A stretch of 64,000 bases of DNA. Origin: Arthrobacter sp. StoSoilB19 (GTDB lineage: Bacteria; Actinomycetota; Actinomycetes; Actinomycetales; Micrococcaceae). Under the pieces are notes generated by a model. It was not told where the DNA came from, ran no database searches, and saw nothing but the letters and a program-made list of their open reading frames with translations. The translations under genes were made by a program, and so were the position numbers. The DNA is taken from contig NZ_AP024650.1 of NCBI RefSeq assembly GCF_019977275.1, positions 806,001-870,000 on the forward strand, given 5' to 3'. The number at the start of each line of letters is the position of its first letter. Position 1 is the stretch's first letter. Positions 41,936 to 51,000 of this stretch are shown piece by piece.

Positions 41936-42679
41936 GTGTCTTCACGCCATCATTCTGCGCGCCACCGTGCGCAAACGGTTCGCACCAACCCCCTGGACGC
42001 CATGTCCAAGGCCGTCAGTGCAAATGCCGGGACCGTAGGCCGCCAGGCTGCCGTTGTGGCAGCGGCTTCCGGCCTCATCCTGAGCATGGGCCTGCCCGCC
42101 ACGGCAGCTGACACGACGGCCGGTGTCTCTGCCTCCACCGAGTCCGGCTCGTCCCAGGCAGCCCTCGCTGTCACGGCCGCACCCACGGCCACGGTGTCCT
42201 TCGAGCGTCCGGTCGTCAAGACCACCGCTGCTCCGAAGGTGGAAGCGGTGCGTACCCAGTCCACGGCATCGGCGAACCGCGCCACCACTACAGGCCAGGA
42301 GGCGTCTCCGGCCGCCAAGACGGCGGAGACCGTATCCGCTGCGGCAACCTCGGGCATCGCTGCCATCGCCTACACCGGCATCGGCCACTCCTACGTGTGG
42401 GGCGGCACCAGCCCGGTCACCGGCTGGGACTGCTCCGGGTTCGTGCAGTGGGTTTACGCCCAGGCCGGAATCAGCATCCCCCGCACCAATGCGTGGAGCA
42501 TCATGACTCCCACCTCCACCCCGCAGCCGGGTGACCTGGTTGTCCAGAACGGTGGCGCGCACGTCGGCATCTACGTCGGCAACGGCATGATGATCAGCGC
42601 ACTCAACCCCTCCCAGGGCACGCTGCTCCACTCGCCTGCAGCCACTGGCACCTCCTCGTACTACCACTACGGCAACTAG
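41936..42679 (+). CDS. Exported NlpC/P60 endopeptidase 1
   Basis: The 247-residue protein ends in an NlpC/P60 domain (about 150-247) with catalytic Cys in WDCSGFVQWVYAQAG and His in GGAHVGIYVGNG, which cuts stem peptides of peptidoglycan. The N-terminus has a long basic leader followed by a hydrophobic export segment (GRQAAVVAAASGLILSMGLPATA). A Ser/Ala/Thr-rich linker separates the two. The start is GTG after GGGAGAGG; the earlier ATG at 41837 is inside the riboswitch. It is under c-di-AMP control. Confidence 0.9.
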   Translation: MSSRHHSARHRAQTVRTNPLDAMSKAVSANAGTVGRQAAVVAAASGLILSMGLPATAADTTAGVSASTESGSSQAALAVTAAPTATVSFERPVVKTTAAPKVEAVRTQSTASANRATTTGQEASPAAKTAETVSAAATSGIAAIAYTGIGHSYVWGGTSPVTGWDCSGFVQWVYAQAGISIPRTNAWSIMTPTSTPQPGDLVVQNGGAHVGIYVGNGMMISALNPSQGTLLHSPAATGTSSYYHYGN

Positions 42680-42681
42680 TT

Positions 42682-42720
42682 CTTGGGCTTAACGCTCCAA
42701 GGGCTATTTCTTTGCCCAAG
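42682..42720 (+). terminator. Probable terminator after NlpC/P60 gene 1
   Basis: CTTGGGC (42682-42688) and GCCCAAG (42714-42720) can pair across a 25-base loop, and GCTTTTTCG follows. It directly follows the stop codon of the first NlpC gene. The long loop makes this moderate. Confidence 0.55.
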
Positions 42721-42751
42721 GCTTTTTCGCTAGAAACCACATCCCCGTTCG

Positions 42752-42788
42752 GGACGCGCCGACGTACCCCCAAGATGCCGGCGCGTCC
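42752..42788 (+). promoter_or_regulatory. Leader hairpin before NlpC/P60-like gene 2
   Basis: A perfect 10-bp stem (GGACGCGCCG at 42752-42761 with 42779-42788) and a 17-base loop lie 55 bases before the third cell-wall gene. It is not a ydaO riboswitch: the GGGGGAACC and CCGACAGCTAAC elements are absent. Confidence 0.5.
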
Positions 42789-42842
42789 AACAACCTTCGC
42801 CTGCCTACAAGCGGTTTGAGGGAAAAACGAAAGAGAGAACTG

Positions 42843-43610
42843 ATGACGACTCGTGCCACCGCACGGCATCGCGCCGAGGTCACCAAAACCAACTCGATCG
42901 CTGTTATTGCAAAGGCCGTCAGCGACAACGCAGGCGGCATGGGCCGCCAGGCTGCGGTTATCGCTGCCGCTTCCGGCCTGGTCCTGACCAGCGGCATCGC
43001 GGCCAACGCTGCCGACGCCAACGTCAAGCGTGATTCCGCTCCGGCGTCCGCACTGGAAGTTGAATCCGCAATCGACGCCCCGATTTCCGCGGCTTCCACC
43101 ATCGCCATCAGCTACGAGAAGCCCGCTGTCACCACCACGCCGGCTCCCGTCGCCGAGCCTGAGCCCCAGGTCGAGGTGCAGGAAGCTGCTCCTGCCGCCG
43201 AGCCCGTTGCGGCTCCCAAGGTCACCGCCAAGGTTGCCACCGCTGCTGCTCCGGCCGCTCCCGCTGCCCAGGCTTCCGCCAGCGGCAAGGGCGCTGCAAT
43301 CCTCTCGGCCGCCTACGCCCAGCTCGGCGTTATGCAGGACTGCACCATGCTGGTCACCAACTCGCTGGCCGCCGTCGGCATCCACTTCCATGACTGGCCC
43401 GCCGGCTACCTGTCCCTGGGCCGCACCGTGAGTGCAGCCGAAGCGCAGCCGGGCGACCTGATCTACTACGCTGACGGCGGCGCGGGCATGGCCCACATTG
43501 CTGTCTACGCCGGAAACGGCATGGCAGTCCACGGCGGCTACAACGGAAACCAGACTGTGGTCTTCAGCGCAAACGTGGGTTCCGGCCCCGTGTTCATCCG
43601 CGTCAACTAA
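42843..43610 (+). CDS. Exported NlpC/P60-like protein 2 (divergent catalytic region)
   Basis: The 255-residue protein shares the leader and export segment of its neighbour (MGRQAAVIAAASGLVLTSGIAANA) and has a long Ala/Pro/Val-rich linker. The C-terminal domain resembles NlpC/P60 but with DCTMLVTNSL instead of the usual DCSGLV, while His is kept in MAHIAVYAGNGMAVHGG. It could be an active variant with altered specificity. The ATG at 42843 follows AAAGAGAG. Unlike the two upstream genes it has no riboswitch. Confidence 0.82.
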   Translation: MTTRATARHRAEVTKTNSIAVIAKAVSDNAGGMGRQAAVIAAASGLVLTSGIAANAADANVKRDSAPASALEVESAIDAPISAASTIAISYEKPAVTTTPAPVAEPEPQVEVQEAAPAAEPVAAPKVTAKVATAAAPAAPAAQASASGKGAAILSAAYAQLGVMQDCTMLVTNSLAAVGIHFHDWPAGYLSLGRTVSAAEAQPGDLIYYADGGAGMAHIAVYAGNGMAVHGGYNGNQTVVFSANVGSGPVFIRVN

Positions 43611-43656
43611 GCATCCCAAGGCAGGCCTGAACGGCCGCAGGCCTGGCAATGCCCCC

Positions 43657-43687
43657 AAGGACCCCCGCCATCCCGGTGGGGGTCCTT
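43657..43687. terminator. Probable terminator after NlpC/P60-like gene 2
   Basis: A 13-bp stem (43657-43669 with 43675-43687, one G-U) with a 5-base loop follows the stop codon after about 45 bases. The T-run is short. Confidence 0.65.
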
Positions 43688-43878
43688 CGCGCTTAATCGG
43701 CCCGCGCCGCCCGCGGCCGACCCTCCCGCGGTGTCCAGCCGTTGTCCTGCTCCAGAGTGGCGATTACCCGATTCTGCACTTCTTTGTTTACTCTTGTGAT
43801 GTCGATCCATAGCCCGGACATGCCGAGGGCAGCCGGCCCTCGTGCCCCTGACGGGTGCGGCCGTGAAGAGGTAAGTGC

Positions 43879-44379
43879 ATGCGCACTCTCGTTCTGAATG
43901 CTGGATATGAACCGCTGGCGGTTATTACTTTCCGCCGGGCGCTGGTGCTTGTGCTCACGGGCAAGGCAAGTGTGGTTGCCGAAGGTGACGACCCCGTGGT
44001 GGGCCCTACTGACATTCTGGGCCGCCCGTCCGTGATCCTCCTCAACCGCTACATCCGGCCCCGGTACAACCACTCCACGGCCGTCAGCCGCAGGGGCGTA
44101 CTCCGGCGCGACGGGCATAAATGCGCCTACTGCGGGAAAGCGGCGCACACCATTGACCATGTTCACCCCAAGTCCCGGGGCGGGGCCGATTCGTGGGAGA
44201 ACCTGGTGGCCGCCTGCCTGCGCTGCAACAACGTCAAGGGCGACCACACTCCAGCCGAGATGGGATGGACCCTGCGGTTCGTGCCCGAACCGCCGCACGG
44301 AACCATCTGGCAGATCAAGGAACTGGAGAAGCCCACGCCGGCCTGGGACCCCTTCCTGCTTCCGGAACGCGCTGCCTGA
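43879..44379 (+). CDS. HNH endonuclease
   Basis: The 166-residue protein has an HNH fold with CAYCGKAAHTIDHVHPKSRGGADSWENLVAACLRCNNVKGDHTP: zinc-binding CxxC pairs flank the DHV catalytic His and the N/H positions. An N-terminal domain (MRTLVLNAGYEPLAVITFRRALVLVLTGKA) typical of a widespread chromosomal HNH group precedes it. This type is housekeeping-like rather than mobile; its natural substrate is unknown. It is a single-gene unit. Confidence 0.9.
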   Translation: MRTLVLNAGYEPLAVITFRRALVLVLTGKASVVAEGDDPVVGPTDILGRPSVILLNRYIRPRYNHSTAVSRRGVLRRDGHKCAYCGKAAHTIDHVHPKSRGGADSWENLVAACLRCNNVKGDHTPAEMGWTLRFVPEPPHGTIWQIKELEKPTPAWDPFLLPERAA

Positions 44380-44474
44380 CACCCCGCGCTGCCTGAGTTG
44401 CCGTGATGCTCCGGTGCGCCGGACGTTCTGACCCGCAGTGCGGCCCCTACGCTGCCGGTCGCTAGGCTGGGGGA

Positions 44475-45149
44475 GTGGAAGTGAACGGGCTTGCCTTTGA
44501 TGCCGTGATCCTGGCCGGGGGGAGGTCATCGCGGCTGGGCGGCGTACCCAAGCAGTCGCTCGTCTTCCAAGGCCAATCCCTCCTCGAACGCGCTGTCGCT
44601 GCCGCCGCGGGGGCCCGGCATGTGGCAGTTGTGGGCGAGATGGCTTCCCTGCCAATCTGGCCTCCCAACCTGCTGAGCTGCAGGGAGCAGCCGCACTTCG
44701 CGGGCCCGGCGGCAGCCATAGCGGCCGGGCTGGATGCGCTGGCGGACATCGGCGAGGGTGCGCCCTACCTCCTGGTGCTGGCCTGCGACATGCCGCTGGC
44801 ATCCCAAGCGGTGGCAGCGCTTCAGGAAGCTTTGCAGATGTCCACGGCGGCGGACCCGGCAAATGTCATGGCTGCCGAAGGCGGCCGCCCACAGCCACTG
44901 GTGGGTTTTTACCGCACGCCTGAGTTAACAAAGGCGTGCAGGGACCTCGCTGCCCGCGGGGCGCTGGTCAACGGCTCTGTCAGGTCGCTCCTTGCTAATC
45001 TGGACGTGCAGCTTGTCACAGTCCCTGCCGGGTCCACCTCCGACGTGGATACCTGGGATGACGCTGCCGCGCTGGGGATTGCCGCCGGGAACCAGAGCGA
45101 ACGCCAGGACCGGCAGACGGGCGGAGCAAACGTGGGAGGCAATTCGTGA
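44475..45149 (+). CDS. mobA: Molybdenum cofactor guanylyltransferase
   Basis: This 224-residue nucleotidyltransferase shows the MobA signature AVILAGGRSSRLGGVPKQSL and the later LVLACDMPLAS metal-binding segment. It converts Mo-molybdopterin to the dinucleotide form. The GTG at 44475 was chosen, directly behind GGGGGA; a GTG two codons later is an alternative. Its stop overlaps the start of the DUF6457 gene by 4 bases (GTGA), so translation is coupled. Confidence 0.9.
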   Translation: MEVNGLAFDAVILAGGRSSRLGGVPKQSLVFQGQSLLERAVAAAAGARHVAVVGEMASLPIWPPNLLSCREQPHFAGPAAAIAAGLDALADIGEGAPYLLVLACDMPLASQAVAALQEALQMSTAADPANVMAAEGGRPQPLVGFYRTPELTKACRDLAARGALVNGSVRSLLANLDVQLVTVPAGSTSDVDTWDDAAALGIAAGNQSERQDRQTGGANVGGNS

Positions 45150-45442
45150 AGAGCCAGGACGAAACACTGGAAGAGTGGTGCAGGGCACTTCTCCAGGCGT
45201 ACAAGCTTGAGGACGTCCAGGTGGACGTCAACGCGGTGCTGGCGCTTGCGGGCGTCGCCGCCCATGCTGTGGTCCGGCCAGCCGCTCCGCTCACCACTTT
45301 CATCGCCGGGTTCGCTGCGGGCCTGGCTTCGGCTCCCGGCAGGGAGATGGACGCTGAATCAATGGATGCGGCCCTGGCCGTTGCCCGCACCCTGGCAAAG
45401 GACTACGAGGCCGAGGCTGCCGCCGGGACTCCCGGCGAATGA
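45146..45442 (+). CDS. DUF6457 family protein, molybdenum-cofactor operon
   Basis: This small helical protein of 98 residues begins MKSQDETLEEWCRALLQAYKL and contains VDVNAVLALAGVAAHAVVRPAAPLTTFIAGFAAG. It resembles the DUF6457 family found beside molybdopterin genes in actinobacteria. It starts within the mobA stop and ends within the moeA start (ATGA), so the three proteins are made together. A role in cofactor delivery or MobA/MoeA support is inferred from that position only. Confidence 0.8.
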   Translation: MKSQDETLEEWCRALLQAYKLEDVQVDVNAVLALAGVAAHAVVRPAAPLTTFIAGFAAGLASAPGREMDAESMDAALAVARTLAKDYEAEAAAGTPGE

Positions 45443-46947
45443 CCGCGGAACCCCAAAGCGATCCGGAAGCGCCACCTGGCAGCGAAGCGGAAGGGCCAGC
45501 CGGCATAGCTGGACCCGGACCCACTGAACCCGGACCCACTGGACCCGGACCCACTGAACCCGGAACCACTGACTCCGGCGCAGTCCAAGCCGGGACGGCG
45601 GAAGCAGGGCATGCGGGCCAGCACCATGCTGCCCACACGTGGGAAGAGGCCCGGCAGGCGGCGTTCGACGCCGCAACCCCCATTCCTCCCGGGCCAGTGG
45701 CACTGCGTATCGCGTTGGGCCGCAAACTGGACCAGGACATCGTGGCCCTCCAGGACATGCCCCACTATGCGTCCTCGGCCATGGACGGCTGGGTAGTCAA
45801 CGGAAGCGGCCCCTGGATCCCGGTGGAACCCGGCACCCGGCTGGCACCGCACCAGGCCAGCCCCATCGCCACCGGCGGCCTGATCCCTGCAGGCGGCAAG
45901 GCAGTGCTTCGCACCGAGAGCGCAGTCCTTGGCCAGGACGATGAAGGACTCCCACTCCTGATGACCGGAGGCAAGGCCCGCCCGGGCGAGCCCCGCGCGG
46001 GAGAGCACATCAGGAAAGCCGGGGAGGAAGCCCTGGAAGGGGACATCCTGGTCAAGGCGGGGGTGGAGCTCAATCCCGCCCACCTGGCACTTGCCGCGCT
46101 GGCAGGCTACGACGATGTGCAGGTCCAGGGAAAGCCCGTGGTGCGCCTGGTCCTGACCGGGTCCGAAGTGGTGGAACACGGCACGCCGGCCCCGGGCCAG
46201 GTGCGCGACACCTTCGGCCCGCAGCTGCCGGATGTCGTCGCCATGCTGGGCGGCATACCCGTCGGGCAGCAGCGGATCGGCGACTCCTATGACGAATGGC
46301 TTGCGGCGCTCGAGGACGTGCTGCCGGAGGTGCCGGACGCGCCGGACCTGCCGGCCGACGTCGTCATTACTACCGGTGGCACCGGGCGCTCGGGAACGGA
46401 CCACCTCCGCAGGGCAGTGGCCGAACTCGGCGGCCGGCTCATCATCGATGGCGTGGCCATGCGGCCCGGCCACCCCGCCGTGCTCGCCGAACTGCCCGAC
46501 GGACGCTTCGTTTTGGGGCTTCCCGGCAACCCGCTCGCGGCCATGATGGCCCTTTCCACTGTGGGGGCCCCGCTGCTGGCCGCACTGGGGCACCGTCCCA
46601 TGCCGGCGGTGGAGGAGGTGCCGTGCGGGACCATGATCGAGCCGGACCCCGGGCGTACCCGGCTGATGCCGTTCCGGCTGCTGTACGGCATGGCGTCCCC
46701 GGCGCAGCATACGGGGCCAGGGATGATGCGCGGGCTCGCCGCCGCGGACGGTGTGCTGGTAGTGCCACCGCACGGCGTGCAGCTCGGCGAGCCGGTGCCC
46801 GCGTTGGCCCTGCCATGGGGGCCGCCAATACCTCCTACCCAGGACGGCCCGGCCAAAGCCAAACCAAGAAGCGCCGCACGGACAGGCCAGCCCAAGGGTA
46901 AGCCGGCACCCAGCGGACCCGTGGACTGGAGCGCCCTCCTGGGCTGA
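45439..46947 (+). CDS. moeA: Molybdopterin molybdotransferase MoeA
   Basis: At 502 residues the protein is long because a disordered Pro/Gly/Thr tail of about 65 residues (with four PGPT[E/G] repeats) precedes the MoeA core. The core has HYASSAMDGWVV near its start, the MPT-binding region (VVITTGGTGRSGTDHLRRAV), and RPGHPAVLAELPDGRFVLGLPGNPLAAM. MoeA inserts molybdate into adenylylated molybdopterin. The start ATG overlaps the DUF6457 stop. Confidence 0.93.
   Translation: MTAEPQSDPEAPPGSEAEGPAGIAGPGPTEPGPTGPGPTEPGTTDSGAVQAGTAEAGHAGQHHAAHTWEEARQAAFDAATPIPPGPVALRIALGRKLDQDIVALQDMPHYASSAMDGWVVNGSGPWIPVEPGTRLAPHQASPIATGGLIPAGGKAVLRTESAVLGQDDEGLPLLMTGGKARPGEPRAGEHIRKAGEEALEGDILVKAGVELNPAHLALAALAGYDDVQVQGKPVVRLVLTGSEVVEHGTPAPGQVRDTFGPQLPDVVAMLGGIPVGQQRIGDSYDEWLAALEDVLPEVPDAPDLPADVVITTGGTGRSGTDHLRRAVAELGGRLIIDGVAMRPGHPAVLAELPDGRFVLGLPGNPLAAMMALSTVGAPLLAALGHRPMPAVEEVPCGTMIEPDPGRTRLMPFRLLYGMASPAQHTGPGMMRGLAAADGVLVVPPHGVQLGEPVPALALPWGPPIPPTQDGPAKAKPRSAARTGQPKGKPAPSGPVDWSALLG
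45514..45573 (+). repeat. Four tandem 15-bp repeats in the moeA 5' end
   Basis: Units at 45514, 45529, 45544 and 45559 follow CCCGGACCCACTGAA with one to three changes, encoding PGPTE, PGPTG, PGPTE and PGTTD. They form part of the low-complexity N-terminal tail of MoeA. Confidence 0.9.
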
Positions 46948-46997
46948 GGCGGCCCCTGTTGGTGCCATGATGGAGTAATGAACAAGCAGGGTGGAAC

Positions 46998-47876
46998 ATG
47001 GGACGCGTAACCCAGCGCCGCAAGGTGCACAAGTATGTCCTGGACGGTTCGCCGGGAGCCCTGGAGTACCCGGTCCGCCACCGCGAAGACGTCCTCGCCG
47101 TCGAGGAACCGCTGGAGATCCGGCTGGGAAAGCTTTCCTATTCGGTCACCATGCGAACCCCGGGGGACGACTTTGACCTGGTGGCTGGATTCCTGGTGTC
47201 CGAGGGGGTCATATGGGCCCCCGAACAGCTGGTTTCGCTGCGATTCTGTGCCGGCGAGGACGAGAACGGTGTCCAGACATTCAACGTGGTGGAGGCCCAG
47301 CTGCGGCCGGATGTGCCAGTTCCCGACACCGGCCGCAACGTCTACACGTCCAGCTCCTGCGGCATCTGTGGAACGGACTCCATCGAAGCTGTCCAAAAGT
47401 CCTCCCACTTCAGCCCCCGGACGGACCCGTTGACTGTGGACGCGGAAGTCCTGGCCGCCCTGCCGGGGATGTTGCGGAAGTCCCAGCGTGTCTTCGAGGA
47501 CACCGGCGGCGTGCACGCGGCAGGCCTGTTCAGGATCGATGACGACGGCGAGCCGCAGCTCATGTGCCTGCGCGAGGACGTGGGACGCCACAATGCCGTG
47601 GACAAAGTGGTGGGCTGGGCACTGCGCGAGGGCCTCCTGCCTCTTACCGGAACCGTCCTCCAGGTATCTGGCAGGGCGTCCTTCGAGCTGGTCCAGAAAG
47701 CATCCCTTGCGGGCATTCCCGTCCTGGCTGCCGTGAGTGCCCCTTCCAGTCTTGCCGTGGAACTGGCCGAGGCGAACGGCTTGACGCTGGCGGGTTTCAG
47801 CCGGCACACCAGCTTTAACGTCTACGCCGGGGACTCGCGGATCCTGCGCCCTGCACCAGCCGTGCCCAGTGGCTAG
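46998..47876 (+). CDS. fdhD: Formate dehydrogenase accessory sulfurtransferase
   Basis: This 292-residue FdhD protein has the conserved SSSCGICGTDSIEAV loop, whose cysteines carry sulfur to the molybdenum cofactor of formate dehydrogenase. Other signatures are VEEPLEIRLG, DVGRHNAVDKVVGWAL and ELVQKASLAGIPVLAAVSAPSSLAVELA. It lies 50 bases behind moeA on the same strand, which fits the cofactor operon. No formate dehydrogenase gene is in the window. Confidence 0.95.
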   Translation: MGRVTQRRKVHKYVLDGSPGALEYPVRHREDVLAVEEPLEIRLGKLSYSVTMRTPGDDFDLVAGFLVSEGVIWAPEQLVSLRFCAGEDENGVQTFNVVEAQLRPDVPVPDTGRNVYTSSSCGICGTDSIEAVQKSSHFSPRTDPLTVDAEVLAALPGMLRKSQRVFEDTGGVHAAGLFRIDDDGEPQLMCLREDVGRHNAVDKVVGWALREGLLPLTGTVLQVSGRASFELVQKASLAGIPVLAAVSAPSSLAVELAEANGLTLAGFSRHTSFNVYAGDSRILRPAPAVPSG

Positions 47877-48001
47877 GAGGGCCAATGCACGGCTGGGACG
47901 TGGCTGCCCGGGCAAGGGGGTTGGTTGCAATGCTGCCGGAGGGTAGATTTGTCCATCGAATGGACGCGATGATCCAGCCCCGAGCCTAAAGAGGACTTAT
48001 T

Positions 48002-51000
48002 TTGCATGACGACCGCAGGATCACGGAAGTCCGCCTGGCCAGGTTTGTGCGCGAGCGCATCGCCCCTGCCGTCTACAGCCGGACGGTCCCGCTTGCCCTG
48101 AGCAGTTGGGACGCCCCCGGTGAACCGGTCCCCGCGCTCGAAGCGATGCGGCAGGAGTTCCAGCCGCAGGAGCACGGCGCCGCCTGGGGCCGGCCGTGGG
48201 GGACCACCTGGCTCCGGCTGCAAGGGGAGGTGCCGGAATCCTGGGGCGGCGGCCCGGAAACCACCGTGGAGGTGGTGGTGGATCTTGGGTTCACCACCGA
48301 AGCGCCCGGGTTTCAGTGCGAGGGCATCGCCTGGCGGCCTGACGGGACCATCATCAAGGCCATCTCACCCCGCAACCAGTACATTCCCCTGAAGCTGCTG
48401 GGCGGCGGCATGGCCGTGGACTTCTACGTGGAGGCGGCCGCGAACCCGGACATGGCGCAAGGCTGGACCTTTGCCGCCACCCCGCTGGGAGACAAGGCGA
48501 CCGCCGGGGGAGCACCCCAGTACCGGCTGGGCAACATCGCCATCGCTGAACTCAACCAGTGCGTGTGGGAACTCCAGCAGGACGTGTGGACGCTGGCCGG
48601 CCTCATGGAACAACTCCCCCTGGAGCTTCCCCGCCGCCATGAGATCCTCCGGGCCTTCGAACGCATGATGGATGTGATGGACCCTGACGATGTTGCCGGG
48701 ACCGCGCCGGCAGGACGGCAGGAGCTCGCCGAAGTCCTTGCCCGCCCCGCCTACGCTTCCGCGCATCAACTGGTTGCTACGGGCCATGCCCACATCGACT
48801 CGGCCTGGCTCTGGCCGGTCCGTGAAACCATCCGCAAATGCGCCCGGACGTTCTCCAACGTGGTGGCACTGATGGATGAAGACCCGACTTTCGTCTTCTC
48901 CTGTTCGTCCGCGCAGCAGCTGGCATGGATCAAGGAGCTGTACCCGGAGCTGTACAGCCGGATCCGGGAAAAGGTCCGGGCAGGCCAGTTCGTGCCCGTC
49001 GGCGGCATGTGGGTGGAATCGGATACCAACATGCCCGGCGGCGAAGCCATGGCGCGGCAGTTCGTGGAGGGCAAGGGCTTCTTCCTGGCGGAGTTCGGCA
49101 TTGAGTGCAGGGAGGCGTGGCTCCCGGACTCGTTTGGATACAGTGCCGCCCTGCCCCAGATCGTGAAAGCCGCGGGCAGCCGCTGGTTCCTTACCCAAAA
49201 GATCTCCTGGAACCAGACAAACAGGATGCCGCACCACACCTTTAATTGGGAGGGAATCGACGGCACCCGGCTGTTCACCCACTTTCCGCCGGTGGACAGC
49301 TACAACTCGGACCTCAGCGGCAGGGACCTTGCCCACGCCGAGCGCAACTACCGGGACCACGGCCGCGGGACGGTGTCGTTGGTGCCCTTCGGCTATGGCG
49401 ACGGCGGCGGCGGACCCACCCGCGAAATGCTTGCGGCGGCTGCCCGCACCGCGAATCTGGAGGGATCGCCCAGGGTCAGGATCGGCTCTGCGGAGAGTTT
49501 CTTCCTGCAGGCCGAGGAAGACTACCCGGCACTGCCTGTCTGGGTGGGCGAAATGTACCTGGAGTTGCACCGCGGCACGTACACCAGCCAGGCGCGGACC
49601 AAGAAGGGCAACCGGCGCAGCGAGCACCTGCTGCGTGAAGCGGAACTGTGGTGTTCCACGGCTGCAGTCCGGTCGGCCGGCGCATACGACTATCCGGATG
49701 CCGAGCTCAAGCGGCTCTGGCAACTGGTACTGCTGCAGCAGTTCCACGACATCCTTCCCGGCAGCTCCATTGCCTGGGTCCACCAGGACGCCGAGCGTAA
49801 CTACCAGGCCATCGAAAAGGCGCTTGAAGCAATCATCGGCCAGGCAGCTGCCGCCATGCTGGGCTCCGGGGACCGGCAGTTCCTGCTTAACGCTGCGCCG
49901 CACGCAAGGAATGGAGTGCCCGCCCTTGCGGCAGCGGAACCAACGCCGCTCCCTGGGCCGGTGCTCGCCACGCCACACCACGGCGGCTACATCCTGGACA
50001 ACGGGATTATCCGGGTCGAGGTGGACGCCGATGGACTCCTCGCGTCCCTGCGTGACTACGCCACCGGACGAGAGGCCATCGCCCCTGGCCAGCGCGGCAA
50101 CCTGCTGGAACTGCACCGCGACACCCCCAACGAATGGGACGCCTGGGACATCGACGAGTTCTACCGCCGCAATGTCACTCCGCTGGTCCACGCGGAGTCG
50201 GTCCGGCTGGCCAATGAAGACGGCAGCGCCGTGGTGGTGGTGGAACGGATGGCAGGGAGCTCGCCGCTGACCCAGCGCATCACATTGGCCCCCGGCAGCC
50301 CGTCACTGGAAATCACCACGGCCGTGGACTGGCAGGAGCGCGAAAAGCTGCTGAAACTCGGCTTTGCCCTCGACGTGCGGGCAGACCGGTCAGCTGCCGA
50401 AACACAGTTCGGCCACGTCTTCAGGCCCACCCACACCAACACCTCCTGGGAAGCCGCGAAGTTCGAAATCTGTGCCCACCGGTGGATCCACGTGGGGGAG
50501 CCCGGCTACGGGGTCGCGGTGGCCAACTCCTCCACATACGGCCACGACGTGGGCAGAAGCATCAGGGAATCCGACGGCGGAACCACCACTACGGTGCGCC
50601 TGTCCCTGCTGCGGGCTCCTAAGTTCCCCGACCCCGACGCCGACCGCGGACACCAGGAGTTGACGGTGACCATCCGCCCAGGTGCTGACATTGCGGCCGC
50701 CGTCCAGGAAGGGTACCGCACCAACCTGGCGCCCCGGCTGGTCAGCGGCGGCACCGCGGTGGAGCCGCTCTTCTCCGTCAGCAATCCGGCCCTGGTCATT
50801 GAAGCGGTGAAGCTGGCCCAGGACGGATCGGGCGATGTGGTGGTCCGGCTCTATGAGTCGTTGGGGCAGCGGTCCGTGGGAACTCTCACAGCCAACTTCC
50901 CTGTCAATGGCGTGGTGTCGACGGATCTCCTGGAGCGTGCCGCCGAGGCGCCCGGAATTGTTCCGGCAGATACCGGTGCCGAGCTCGCGCTCCGGCCGTT

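Noticed and set aside
43879..44379. HNH gene as a sign of a mobile element
   Set aside because: There is no intron, phage or transposase context; the N-terminal domain marks the common chromosomal HNH type.
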